DNA of 64,000 nucleotides from Leptopterna dolabrata (taxonomy: Eukaryota > Arthropoda > Insecta > Hemiptera > Miridae), in the NCBI GenBank assembly GCA_954871275.1, contig OX940975.1:1674001-1738000 (forward strand). The letters run 5' to 3'. The position numbers and the translations under genes were made by a program. The notes beneath the pieces were generated by a model that was not told the origin of the DNA, did no database searches, and was given only the letters and a program-made list of their open reading frames with translations. Each line of letters begins with the position of its first letter. The first letter of the stretch is position 1. Below, one piece after another: positions 36,813 through 46,365 of this stretch.

Positions 36813-37707
36813 TGGTAGCTCCAGTGATGAAAAATCACTTGTACGAGTGTTGATACAAAAATACGACATTATAGAGGGTCAATGTGTATGCTTTGTTGAG
36901 AGTCTCAGAACAGGTGAATTGGTAACTTTCTTAAACTTAACTGGGGACAACATAATACAGTCTAACATTCTTGGTGATTCGGAACTGTTACTTTATGGTA
37001 CTTGTACAAAAGCGTTTGCAGAACAACACGGATTGATTGCTTACAGTATAGATACCACCACAACCGAAATACTTGGTGCCCTTCACATAACAGATAGTCC
37101 TGCTTCAGTATCATTACCTTTGCCGTCAACTCCGGGTGTTGAGTCACATTTGCCATCAACTTCAGGGGGTGTTGAGTCACATTTGCCATTCACTTCAAGT
37201 TCCAAATCACTTTTTGACCCATCTGAGGAGGTACATCTACCATCAGCAACAGCAGTTCCTCCTGAGGCAAGCCCTGCCCTTTCAGGTGTATCTGAACCAC
37301 CTCCCCTTCTGTCTCCTACATGGCCAAGAACTCCCCTTAAGGAAGCTGGATTCTACAAAGAGAGTAGGACTCCGAAAAGATTGACCCCGTCTAAAACAAC
37401 CCCGTCTAAAACAACCCCGTCTAAAACAACCCCGTCTAAAACAACCCCGTCTAAAACAACCCCGTCTAAAACAACCCCGTCTAAAACAACCCCGTCTAAA
37501 ACAACACCATGTAAAACCACCCCATCTAAACTAACCACTGCAACAGCCACTCCTGAGTCTGATACCAGCACTCTGCCCGTGTCCCCACCTCCACACTTCA
37601 GCAGCTCCCCTGCATCATCCAGCGATCCGGGCAGTACTCCCAAGTCCTTGCAGGATTTGGTCGAACGCCAGAAACTGGCGGTACGTGGCAGTAAGAGTAA
37701 AAAATAG
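36787..37707 (+). CDS. Continuation of the element gene in a shifted frame: domain plus TPSKTT-repeat tail
   Basis: An open frame of 306 codons with no good start of its own. If one copy of the 13-bp tandem repeat at 36762-36787 is removed, exon 8 reads straight into it, giving a total of 915 codons plus stop that divides evenly by three. It starts with a folded-looking domain (about 100 residues, with VRVLIQKYDIIEGQCVCFVE and LLLYGTCTKAFAEQHGL), then a Ser/Pro-rich stretch. Next come about ten TPSKT units encoded by a 15-bp minisatellite, and a basic end (VRGSKSKK). A polyadenylation signal follows 150 bp later. It could instead be a separate protein or an alternative last exon. I do not recognise the domain. 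Confidence 0.6.
   Translation, partial: TPTPAAPADGSSSDEKSLVRVLIQKYDIIEGQCVCFVESLRTGELVTFLNLTGDNIIQSNILGDSELLLYGTCTKAFAEQHGLIAYSIDTTTTEILGALHITDSPASVSLPLPSTPGVESHLPSTSGGVESHLPFTSSSKSLFDPSEEVHLPSATAVPPEASPALSGVSEPPPLLSPTWPRTPLKEAGFYKESRTPKRLTPSKTTPSKTTPSKTTPSKTTPSKTTPSKTTPSKTTPSKTTPCKTTPSKLTTATATPESDTSTLPVSPPPHFSSSPASSSDPGSTPKSLQDLVERQKLAVRGSKSKK
37380..37530 (+). repeat. 15-bp coding minisatellite (TPSKT)
   Basis: ACCCCGTCTAAAACA repeats about nine to ten times, the last units diverged. It encodes Thr-Pro-Ser-Lys-Thr in the plus frame. The valine-rich minus frame over it is a by-product. Confidence 0.9.
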
Positions 37708-37857
37708 CTAACATACCCATCACGTCCTCACCACTGATTGCTTTACAACGTGTCTACACTGAGGTGGTGCTAGTTAGTTACCATTTGTGCATCAACTGTT
37801 CCTTGATGACCATTCTGAATAATATGTAAATAACATTCTATAATAATATATATTCTA

Positions 37858-37863
37858 AATAAA
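37858..37863 (+). terminator. Polyadenylation signal
   Basis: AATAAA 151 bp after the stop at 37707, followed by a T-rich tract. It supports the downstream frame being part of the transcript. Confidence 0.6.
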
Positions 37864-38098
37864 ATTTTTTTGAAGTCGACCATATTTCATTGGGTATAAT
37901 ATATACATCACTGTTCCAACATGAGTGGTACAGAACATTACAAATTTCACTACTGTCCCTTAACATTCAGAGAAGTTGAATTTCATTCATTTTAAAAACT
38001 GTCGAACCGCCGATATACTTTCCCAAATACGTTGTAGTTAAAGCTCTAGACTATACGTATTAGTGCGAAACAACCTGTGATTAAACATAAACATAGAC

Positions 38099-38143
<45 letters not shown>

Positions 38144-38880
38144 TACGTTATCAAATATTGTTGCATATAACGAGTCCAATAAACTGTGATACTGTTAATG
38201 TACTTAGTTAAGAAACAAATTGCTATAAACAATCTGCGTACGAAAACAAATTATTTAGACTATACGTATCTATACGCTCTAGACTATACGTATTAGTGCG
38301 AAACAACCTGTAATTAAACATAAACATAGACAATTTTATATACCGATATATAATAATATGCATACGTTATCAAATATTGTTGCATATAACGAGTCCAATA
38401 AACTGTGATACTGTTAAACTGTTTATTTTGTTGTTGTACTTAGTTAAGAAACAAATTGCTATAAACAATCTGCGTACGAAAACAAATTATTTATTTCCGA
38501 TTTTTATTGTGAATTTGAACTTTATGACTTATGAATAAATTGATGACCTAAACACTTGTGTTAACTCTCCTTTGCCCAAGCTGTGTTCACCTTTACAAAT
38601 AAGAATTACTTATTGCAACTATTTACATTTCTATACATTTATAACTTTCATTTCTTTGTTCAACTGTTTGTTCAACACTTTTGATTTCAATGAGTATTTC
38701 GATTTCAATTTCATGAGTATGTTTCACGCAGGTTCCTCACCAGGCTTCGAAATCCTCCTTCTCCCTACTCCTTAGGATTCCTCCTAATCCCAATCCATCG
38801 CTACCCTTTTGCATCTCCCTACGCTCTACTAATAATTACCTGATTGGTAGAGCCATTGGAGAATGCAAACGGTTAGGGTG
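37864..38880. repeat. Element 3' region with a 0.2-kb tandem duplication
   Basis: The block starting CTCTAGACTATACGTATTAG occurs at about 38044 and 38277 and runs to AACAAATTATTTA both times, about 215 bp each. A (TA)n tract at 38102-38140 sits in the first copy. No gene is seen; the small frame at 38572-38775 has no domain. Confidence 0.6.
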
Positions 38881-39960
38881 GAAATGGGCTCATTAGGAAT
38901 CCAATGGGGTAGTGAGAAGTAGGCTCGATAGAATCCTATCGGGTTCTACGAGTGGACGCTCGATAGAATCCTAGCGGGTTCTACGAGTGGACGCTCGATA
39001 GAATCCTAGCGGGTTCTACGAGTGGACGCTCGATAGAATCCTAGCGGGTTCTACGAGTGGACGCTCGATAGAATCCTAGCGGGTTCTACGAGTGGACGCC
39101 CGGTAGAATACTATCGGGCGTCCACTCGTGGAACCCGCTAGGATTCTATCGGGCGTCCACTCGTGGAACCCGCTAGGATTCTATCGGGCGTCCACTCGTA
39201 GAACCCGCTAGGATTCTATCGAGCGTCCACTCGTAGAACCCGCTAGGATTCTATCGGGCGTCCATTCGTAGAACCCGATAGATCCCAAGCGGGCGTTAGG
39301 TGGTAGACCCGATAGAACCCAAGCGGGTGTTAGGTGGTAGACCCGATAGAACCCAAGCGGGTGGGTGTTAGGTGGTAGACCCGATAGAACCCAAGCGGGT
39401 GTTAGGTGGTAGACCCGATTGCAATCAAACGGGTGTTAGGTGGTAGACCCGATTGCAATCAAACGGGTGTTAGGTGGTAGACCCGATTGCAATCAAACGG
39501 GTGTTAGGTGGTAGACCCGATTGCAATCAAACGGGTGTTAGGTGGTAAACCCGATTGCAATCAAACGGGTGTTAGGATGTAGACCCGATCGCAATCAAAC
39601 GGGTGTTAGGTGGTAGACCCGATTGCAGTCAAACGGGTGTTAGGTGGTAGACCCGATTGCAGTCAAACGGGTGTTAGGTGGTAGACCCGATCGCAATCAA
39701 ACGGGTGTTAGGTGGTAGACCCGATTGCAATCAAACGGGTGTTAGGTGGTAGACCCGCTAGGAACAGCATGGACGTGCAAGGATTACCCGATTGTTTTCA
39801 ATTTTTTGCCCGATTGGAAACCAAACGGGTGTTTCTTTACAGCACGTTCGGCTGCTATCGGGTATCCCAGCACGTACGTGCTGTGATTACCCGATAGGGT
39901 CTTATCAGTAGATTCCTATCGGGTACCCCTAATCCCTATCGGGTTTTTTTCAAAGTTTTC
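38881..39960. repeat. Right subterminal motif array with a central palindrome
   Basis: 38930-39105 has 35-bp direct repeats (GAATCCTAGCGGGTTCTACG..). At about 39108 the orientation flips and the complementary repeat runs to about 39290, forming a hairpin of five units per arm. From about 39291 to 39765 about fourteen 34-bp units follow (GGTGTTAGGTGGTAGACCCG). Nearly every unit has two CGGGT motifs. Confidence 0.88.
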
Positions 39961-39999
39961 ACCGGCCTGCGAGCACCACGAGGTGGTAAAACAATGCGT

Positions 40000-40013
40000 T
40001 TTTTCTCTCGGTG
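40000..40013 (-). repeat. Right terminal inverted repeat of the giant element
   Basis: TTTTTCTCTCGGTG, followed by TA and then the family A sequence CCAACATGTTGCTAAAACG, which matches 56473 onward. Confidence 0.85.
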
Positions 40014-40015
40014 TA

Positions 40016-40809
40016 CCAACATGTTGCTAAAACGCAAAAAGTACCTATTTTTACACACATTTTCACTCACAACACCCCTGGGAATATTCCGATCGGGCTG
40101 AAAAGTTTCGGGACACAACTAGGGCCCAAATAGAGCATGTGTGCGAAAGAACGACTTTTTTAGACCGAAAATGAAGCCTGTACACGTGATACGGCGGACG
40201 GCGTACGGCGGACGGACATTGCATTTTTTGAATCTACGCACCTTGAAATGGAAAAGAAAAAAGTTTGAGGGGGGGTTATACAAATTTTTTGCTGAGCGAT
40301 TACATAGGTGTATTATTCAGAGAATAATAAACCAAAAGGAGCGTAGTACCTAATTCAAGTTCTGGGGGCCAAAATTTGTGGAAACCACCAGAAATAGCCA
40401 TTTCAATTAATTTACATGAAAGAAACAATAAATAAACAGCCGGCATTTCTGTAGACCAATAAAATAATAGAATAATAAACCCATGTGACAAGGACTTTGC
40501 AGCGTTTTTTATGAGTGAAAAACCTGGGAAATCGTCTGAAATCACCATCAGTTTGTATAATAACACTGGAAAAAGTGTCAGCACGTGGATCAAGACGATT
40601 AAAGCGCACTACCAATGATCAAAGATAGTTTTTTAAAAAAAATTAAAAAAACCTAATTTGTGTTTTAGGGGCCGAAATTAACGGAAACCATGAGAAATAG
40701 CAATTTCGATTATTAGGTACGCATAAAAGAAACAATAAATGAGCAGCCAACATTTCTGAAGTTATGTCCAGGAGAATAATAAACCCATGTGACAAGGACT
40801 TTGCAGCGT
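40016..40809. mobile_element. Right half of the interrupted family A copy, plus two A fragments
   Basis: 40016-40336 completes the copy that began at 22018 and ends AATAATAAACCAAAA. 40337-40506 and 40507-40809 are two minus-orientation end fragments, each finishing GTGACAAGGACTTTGCAGCG. Confidence 0.75.
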
Positions 40810-41692
40810 TATGTATTTATGATGTGAACATTTTGTTCTGTAGGTACCTACCGACTGACTCAGTGCCTACTTACTACCTACTTATACCTAGGTCAGTAGT
40901 CATACTCAGTACCTGTACATTTTCCCAGTACTTAAAAAAAATTTCTCAGTACATTCCTACCTAATAAATGAATGAATAGAAAAAAAATTGTGTAGGTGGT
41001 GGTGGTGAGGGGAGGGGCAATAGGCACTTCCTTGGAATATAACGATTGTGTGTGCAGAATTTCAGGTCTATAAACCCTCTCTAGTCTATTCTTAACCCCC
41101 CCCCCCCCCCCCCCTGAAGTTAATGGTGAGGGCGAATTGCTCAGGAGCTGAAGGGCCATCGCTCCGCGGACAGCACTTTGACCTGCACCACCACCACCGT
41201 TTACAACACTCCTCCGCACATCACAACAGACACACACAAAATTCTAATATTCCCCGCAACAATCCCCGAGGGAACTTTGTGAATAAATTAATGGTAATTA
41301 GCTTTGGGTCAACGGGAATAGATAGGTTGCAACAAATTGGCATAAGATCGCTGGAAGAAGGTGGTTCGCAATGAATTTCAATCAGTCAATTAATCAATTT
41401 ATTCACAAAGTTCAATTATTGGGGATTGTTGCGGGAATAATAGACTTGTTTGTGTGCTTGTTGTGATGTGCGGGGGAGTGTTGTAAATGGTGGAGGTGGT
41501 GAAGGGCAAAGTGCTGTGAATTTCAAAACGCTTGGATCAGTGAATGACTTCTGCGCTTCACTAAACTCGACATTTTTATTGGCCTTTCGAATACCTCGGA
41601 ATTCGCGTTGAGGCGCCCGGCTTTGTTTCTCAACGGGACGTCTCTTCTATCCAATTCCCATCCTCATCCGCCATTCCATTGAACGGCTCCAT
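40810..41692. other. Intervening sequence with a 120-bp inverted repeat
   Basis: No gene recognised. A C run lies at 41098-41114. Arms at about 41172-41292 and 41396-41515 are largely complementary (AGCACTTTG.. pairs with ..CAAAGTGCT; CCCGCAACAATCCCC with GGGGATTGTTGCGGG), with a 100-bp loop. It could be a small fold-back element or a hairpin RNA source. Confidence 0.55.
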
Positions 41693-43119
41693 TTTGGTTT
41701 ATTATTCTGTGAATAATACACCTATGTATTCGCTCAGCAAAAAATTTTTATAACACCCCCTCAAAATTTTTTCTTTTCCGTTTCAAGGTGCGTAGATTCC
41801 AAAAATGCAATGTCCGTCCGCCGTCCGCCGTACGCCGTATCACGTGTACAGGCTTCATTTTCGGTCTAAAAAAGTCGTTCTTTCGCACACATGCTCCATT
41901 TGGGCCCTAGTTGTGTCCCGAAACTTTTCAGCCCGATCGGAATATACCCAGGGGTGTTATGAGTGGAAATGTGTACAAAAATAGGTACTTTTTGCGTTTT
42001 AACAACATGTTAGTAACATGAGCTTTTGAGGTATCTTTTTCCATGTTTTTGAGGACGAGAAGACCGAATATGAAGTCGATTTTGACCAAAGACGCGGAAA
42101 TTGAGGTTTTACCAAAGGTTCAGCTCCCAAAATTGGTTTTTTATGAGTCAAAAACCTGGAAAACTGTCTGAAATCACCATCAATGTGTACAATAACATTG
42201 GAAAAAGTGTAAACAGGTGAATCAAGACCATTAAATGCCACTACCAATGATCAAAGATGATCTTAAGAAAAAAGAAAAAAAAAAGCGTATGTACCTATTT
42301 CATGTTTTGGGGGCCAAAATTGGTGGAAATCATCAGAAATAGCTATTTCAATCATTCCACATGAAAGAAACAATACATTTAACAGCCAACAAAAATCTCT
42401 AGAACTCCAATAGAATAATAAACCCATGTGACAAGGACTTTGCAGCGTTTTTTCTTTTCCGTTTCAAGGTGCGTGGATTCCAAAAATGCAATGTCCGTCC
42501 GCCGTACGCCGTATCACGTGTACAGGCTTCATTTTCGGTCTAAAAAATTCGTTCTTTCGCACACATGCTCCATTTGGGCCCTAGTTGTGTCCCGATACTT
42601 TTCAGCCCGATCGGAATATACCCAGGGGTGTTATGAGTGAAAATGTGTGTAAAAATAGGTACTTTTTGCGTTTTAGCAACATGTTAGTAACATGAGCTTC
42701 TGAGATATCATTTTCCATGGTTTTGGGGACGAGAAGACCGAATATGAAGTCGATTTTGACCAAAGAGTGGAAAATTGAGTTCTACCAAGTGTTCAGCTCC
42801 CAAAATTGATTTTTTATGAGTGAAAAACCTGAGAAATCGTCTGAAATCCCCATCAGTTTGCATAATAACACTGGAAAAAGTGTCAACACGTGGATCAAGA
42901 CGATTAAATGGCACTACAAATGATCAAAGATGGTTATTTAAAATAAAAAAATAAAAAATTTTTAAAAAAAGGAGCGTAGGGGCCAAAATTAATGGAAACC
43001 ATCAGAAATAGCTATTTCGATTATTACGCATACAAGAAACAATAAATGAACAGCCAATATTTCTGCAGGTATGTCCAGTAGAATAATAAACCCATGTGAC
43101 AAGGACTTTGCAGCGTTTT
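41693..43119 (-). mobile_element. Two family A copies head to tail, minus orientation
   Basis: 41693-42447 is complete (TTTTGGTTTATTATTCTGTG to GACTTTGCAGCG). 42448-43119 lacks its first 70 bp and ends likewise. Both contain the GGGCCCTAGTTGTGTCCCGA block and a short CGTCCGCCGTACG tract. Confidence 0.8.
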
Positions 43120-44076
43120 CTAAATGGTTACTCGATTTTAGGGCTTTCCTGTTGGTTGGGGGGGGGGGGGGGGGGGGAGCGCGATGGTAGGTATTGACCA
43201 CAGAAAACAGTGATCTACACAGAAGTGGAAACTATACTGAAAATGACCTTCTGTAATGATTTGCAGCGTTTTTCCCAACTGATTAGGCACTTTTCCGTTC
43301 CAGTTGCCAAAACGGTCACGTGTTCATGGTGAGTTGTTGATGTGAGAAGACAGGAAAATCCATAAAGTGTGATTCCGTATTGTTAACCCCAAAATAGATT
43401 CCGTGTTAATGTACAGTGCTGTTATTGTTACAGTATTCATTATTCATTGTTATTTCTGAAAAATCTTTGTGACATGATGTGTGTTCGGCTAAAAAGCCGA
43501 AACCGGTCCACGCAAATTCCGAATAAAACGATGTGAAAGACAATCTGTATTGCTTCGTTATTTAACGAATTTACACAATACCAGGACATGACATAATTAA
43601 TTATTTATAGGTTGATTGCTGCTTCATTATGACGTTTTTGGATACTAAACTCTACGCCGCAAGTCCCGGCTACATAGCATTAATTAATCTAAATATATGT
43701 TAGTTCGCTATCTCCCTATCATTCATCTGAACACGAGCTCCCAGTATCATTTTAACTGTTATCTGGAGCAAACTGGAGCACCCGCAAGAAAACAAAACTG
43801 TTAAGACTTCTCTTCCGGATTGTGGTATGACGAAGGAAAAAACCTACATCGATAACCGAAGAAAGAAGATAAACGGGTGAATGACTTGAGATCAAACAAA
43901 CATCACAGTATAAGCTAAGATGGTGGCTGAAGAGCATCCTGCGATCAGGGATTCATCCCGCCTACCTCAACGGGATTTGAATGAATTGCTGGAAAGTGTG
44001 CGGATGCTGGTGAAAAGTGAGTTCAAGTCTTCAGGTCAAACAGTAGAGGAAGTACGACGAATATGTGCTGGACATG
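43120..44076. other. Mostly unique stretch with a family B end fragment
   Basis: 43170-43273 is a family B-like end (ending AATGATTTGCAGCGTTTT) beside a G run of about 18. 43485-43530 reads GTTCGGCTAAAAAGCCGAAACCGGTCC followed by AATAAA; its stem and GAAACC recall hammerhead stem II sequences of retroelements, but the CTGATGA box is not present. A short open frame lies at 43920-44099. Confidence 0.4.
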
Positions 44077-44099
44077 TTTTGGTTTATTATTTTCAGTAA
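43920..44099 (+). CDS. Short open frame cut by a family B fragment
   Basis: ATG 43920 opens 59 codons with protein-like composition (a charged, helix-prone stretch LPQRDLNELLESVRMLVKSE and TVEEVRRICAGH). The last codons are already family B sequence (TTTTGGTTTATTATTTTCAG), so the original frame was interrupted there. An alternative is a first exon ending at the donor-like AAA-GTGAGT at about 44016. It could equally be a retroelement ORF1 remnant. No domain is recognised. Confidence 0.28.
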   Translation: MVAEEHPAIRDSSRLPQRDLNELLESVRMLVKSEFKSSGQTVEEVRRICAGHVLVYYFQ

Positions 44100-45825
44100 T
44101 GAAATTTTGGAATCGAGCATTTAAAAACGCTGCAAATTATTACACTACGGTTTATTATTTACCTGTATAGATGCCCCTTCTGCGTAGATCACTGTTTTCT
44201 GTGGTCAATACCCTCGAGATCCACCCAGGAAAGCCTTAAAAAGGGTACTGAAGCCGGACCGGGAAAAAAAGTTTCATACAAATCCGCGGGAATCAACAAT
44301 TCAATCATTAATATTATTTGTAGCTATTCATGAAGCATAATTTACCTGTATAGATAATAAGCCGTTATGTAATGATTTGCTGTTGTGTAATAATATTTAC
44401 CCAATAATACGTCAACGTTAGTTCAAGCTACAAAAGTACCTATCAACAAAATTCAAACGAGCCAACATTTTTCAAATGAAATAATTATCACAAAACAACC
44501 AACTCGACTTCATACTCCGTGATTATAGTCAGGTGCTCCCTAGCAATGATTATCTCGGGCCAATTCCCAATTGTTGCCGCGTCCCTAGCAATGATATTTG
44601 GGCTGAATGTATACAATTCGATTCACCGTCCTGTTGACGAAGCCTGTGGGTGCAAACTTCTGGGCCTTACTGCGAACGAACGGCTGGACGTACAATGTTC
44701 CGGGTGGCCTCAAAAAACTCTTAAGTTCGAGAACTATTTAAAACGCTGCAAATTCCTTGTCACATGGGTTTATTATTCTATTGGACACACCTATGGAAAT
44801 GTTGGCTGCTCAAGTGCTCATTTATTGTTTCTTTCAGGTAATTTAATTGAAATAGCCATTTCTGATGGTTTCCACCGATTTTGGCCCCCAAAACACAAAT
44901 TAGGTATGCTCCTCCCCCTCCCCCCCCCCCCATTATCCTTGAGCATTGGTAATGCCATTTAATCGTCCTGATTCACGTGCTGGCACTTTTTCTAGTGTAT
45001 TATGCAAATTGATGGTGATTTCGGACGATTTCCCAGGTTTTTGACTCATCCAAAATCATCAATTCATCGAATTTCGTTGTAAGCCTTGTGTTATTCCTCA
45101 TATAAAATCAATTTTGGGAGCTGAACCTTTGGTAGAACCTCAGTTTTACACTCTTTGGTCAAAATCGACTTCATATTCGTTCTTCTCGTCCAAAAACCAG
45201 GAAAACGATAGGTACCTCAAAAGCTCATGTTACTAAAACACAAAAAATATCTTTTTTGGTTTATTATTTTCAATAATGAACCTTTGGAATCGGGCACGAA
45301 AAAAAATGCAATAAAAAATTTCTGTCTGACCATGAGCCAAAATTGACGAAATTTAGTTTCTAGGTCCCATTTGGGGTCTAGTTGATCCTCGAAGCTCGGC
45401 GTTACTGTCAGTCATCTCTAAGGGGTTCAAAATAAGGGTTGAAATTTTCAGGACGCCTATAGGTACCTTTTTTTTACGTGAATCTTTTTACGGTTTTAAA
45501 TAGGTCTCGAACTTACGAGATTATCCCTAGGTAACATCTGATTATAATCACGTATGGCTGTGTGAAATCGAGTTGGTTGTTCCGCTTTGTTATTCAATTT
45601 GAAAAACGCTGCAAAGTCCTTGTCACATGGGTTTATTATTCTATTGGACATACCCACGGAAATGTTGGCTGTTCATTTATTGTTTCTTTCATGTTAAATA
45701 ATTGAAATAGCTATTTTTGATGGTTTTCACCAATTTTGGCCACCCCAAAAACACCTATTTTTGACAATATATCTGTGATCATTGCGTTTTTGGAATTTAC
45801 GCACCTTGAAACGTAAAAGCAAAAA
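44077..45825. mobile_element. Mosaic of nested A and B copies
   Basis: 44077-44122 is a B end fragment. 44123-44737 is a B copy of the older variant (plus). 44738-45256 is an A copy (plus, right end missing) inserted in it. 45257-45603 is B (minus, truncated). 45604-45825 is A (plus, internally deleted). Boundaries fall at A- or T-runs each time. Confidence 0.65.
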
Positions 45826-46365
45826 TAGCGACCGGAATGAGCCTGAGGAATATAAAACAATATTTGGAAAAAGAGGAAATAGGTAGGCACGGATACTAGA
45901 CAAGACGGTAGGGGCCACGAGAAAAGTGAAAGTAGGGATGACGTAGCGTGGAGCCCACCTTGCCTTTCTGTCTGCCCTTACCCCAAGCCCTTGCCCCATA
46001 AAATATTATAATATTTCACTTTATCACACTACGGAGGGGTTATACAAGCTGTACCTGCCATACCATGTGTCTCTGTAATGTAGATCCAGGTAGATAAATC
46101 AGGTCATGTTGAAATAGTAGCTGTGGCTCTAATTTCTTACGTAACGCAGGAGATAGAGCTCAGGTTTCAAAAACCCATCGATTTTCATCTCAAAAACATG
46201 TTTACTTCTTAGCTTTTCAGTTTATAATGAATGTACAGTTGAATGGTAAGTAAATTTAAAAAATGTTGATAGGTTAACCGAAATGAAAAATTACATGACA
46301 AGCGCGTAAAAAAAAATCAGTATAAAATCAAACCAATCTTAGAACATTATTACGCAACTAACTCA

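Larger units (their letters stand above)
22436..40013 (+). mobile_element. Giant (17.6 kb) TIR transposon, CACTA-like layout, carrying a spliced gene
   Basis: Ends are CACCGAGAGAAAAA at 22436 and TTTTTCTCTCGGTG at 40000-40013, with TA on both outer sides (22434-22435, 40014-40015). The left flank (22018-22433) and right flank (40016-40336) join into one family A copy almost identical to the uninterrupted copy at 56052-56683, so this whole interval is an insertion. Inside are dense arrays of CTANCGGGT motifs near both ends and around the gene, tandem satellites, one spliced gene (30369-36812) and later small insertions. Subterminal arrays of a short motif plus CAC-starting ends and a 2-bp duplication recall En/Spm-CACTA elements. 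No Transposase_21 or other DDE protein is seen, so it may be non-autonomous or of a new kind. The true length is probably about 1.5 kb shorter, because the assembly seems to duplicate sequence around the gap. Confidence 0.8.

Noticed and set aside
37353..37643. Valine-rich minus frame (GVVLD repeats)
   Set aside because: Reverse reading of the TPSKT-coding minisatellite.
38930..39765. CRISPR-like look of the 34-35-bp repeats
   Set aside because: The units are contiguous without unique spacers, in an animal genome, and belong to the transposon's motif array.
45727..45999. 90-codon minus frame MGQGLGVRADRK..
   Set aside because: Crosses the border of the P element into family A sequence, so it is a composite of two elements.
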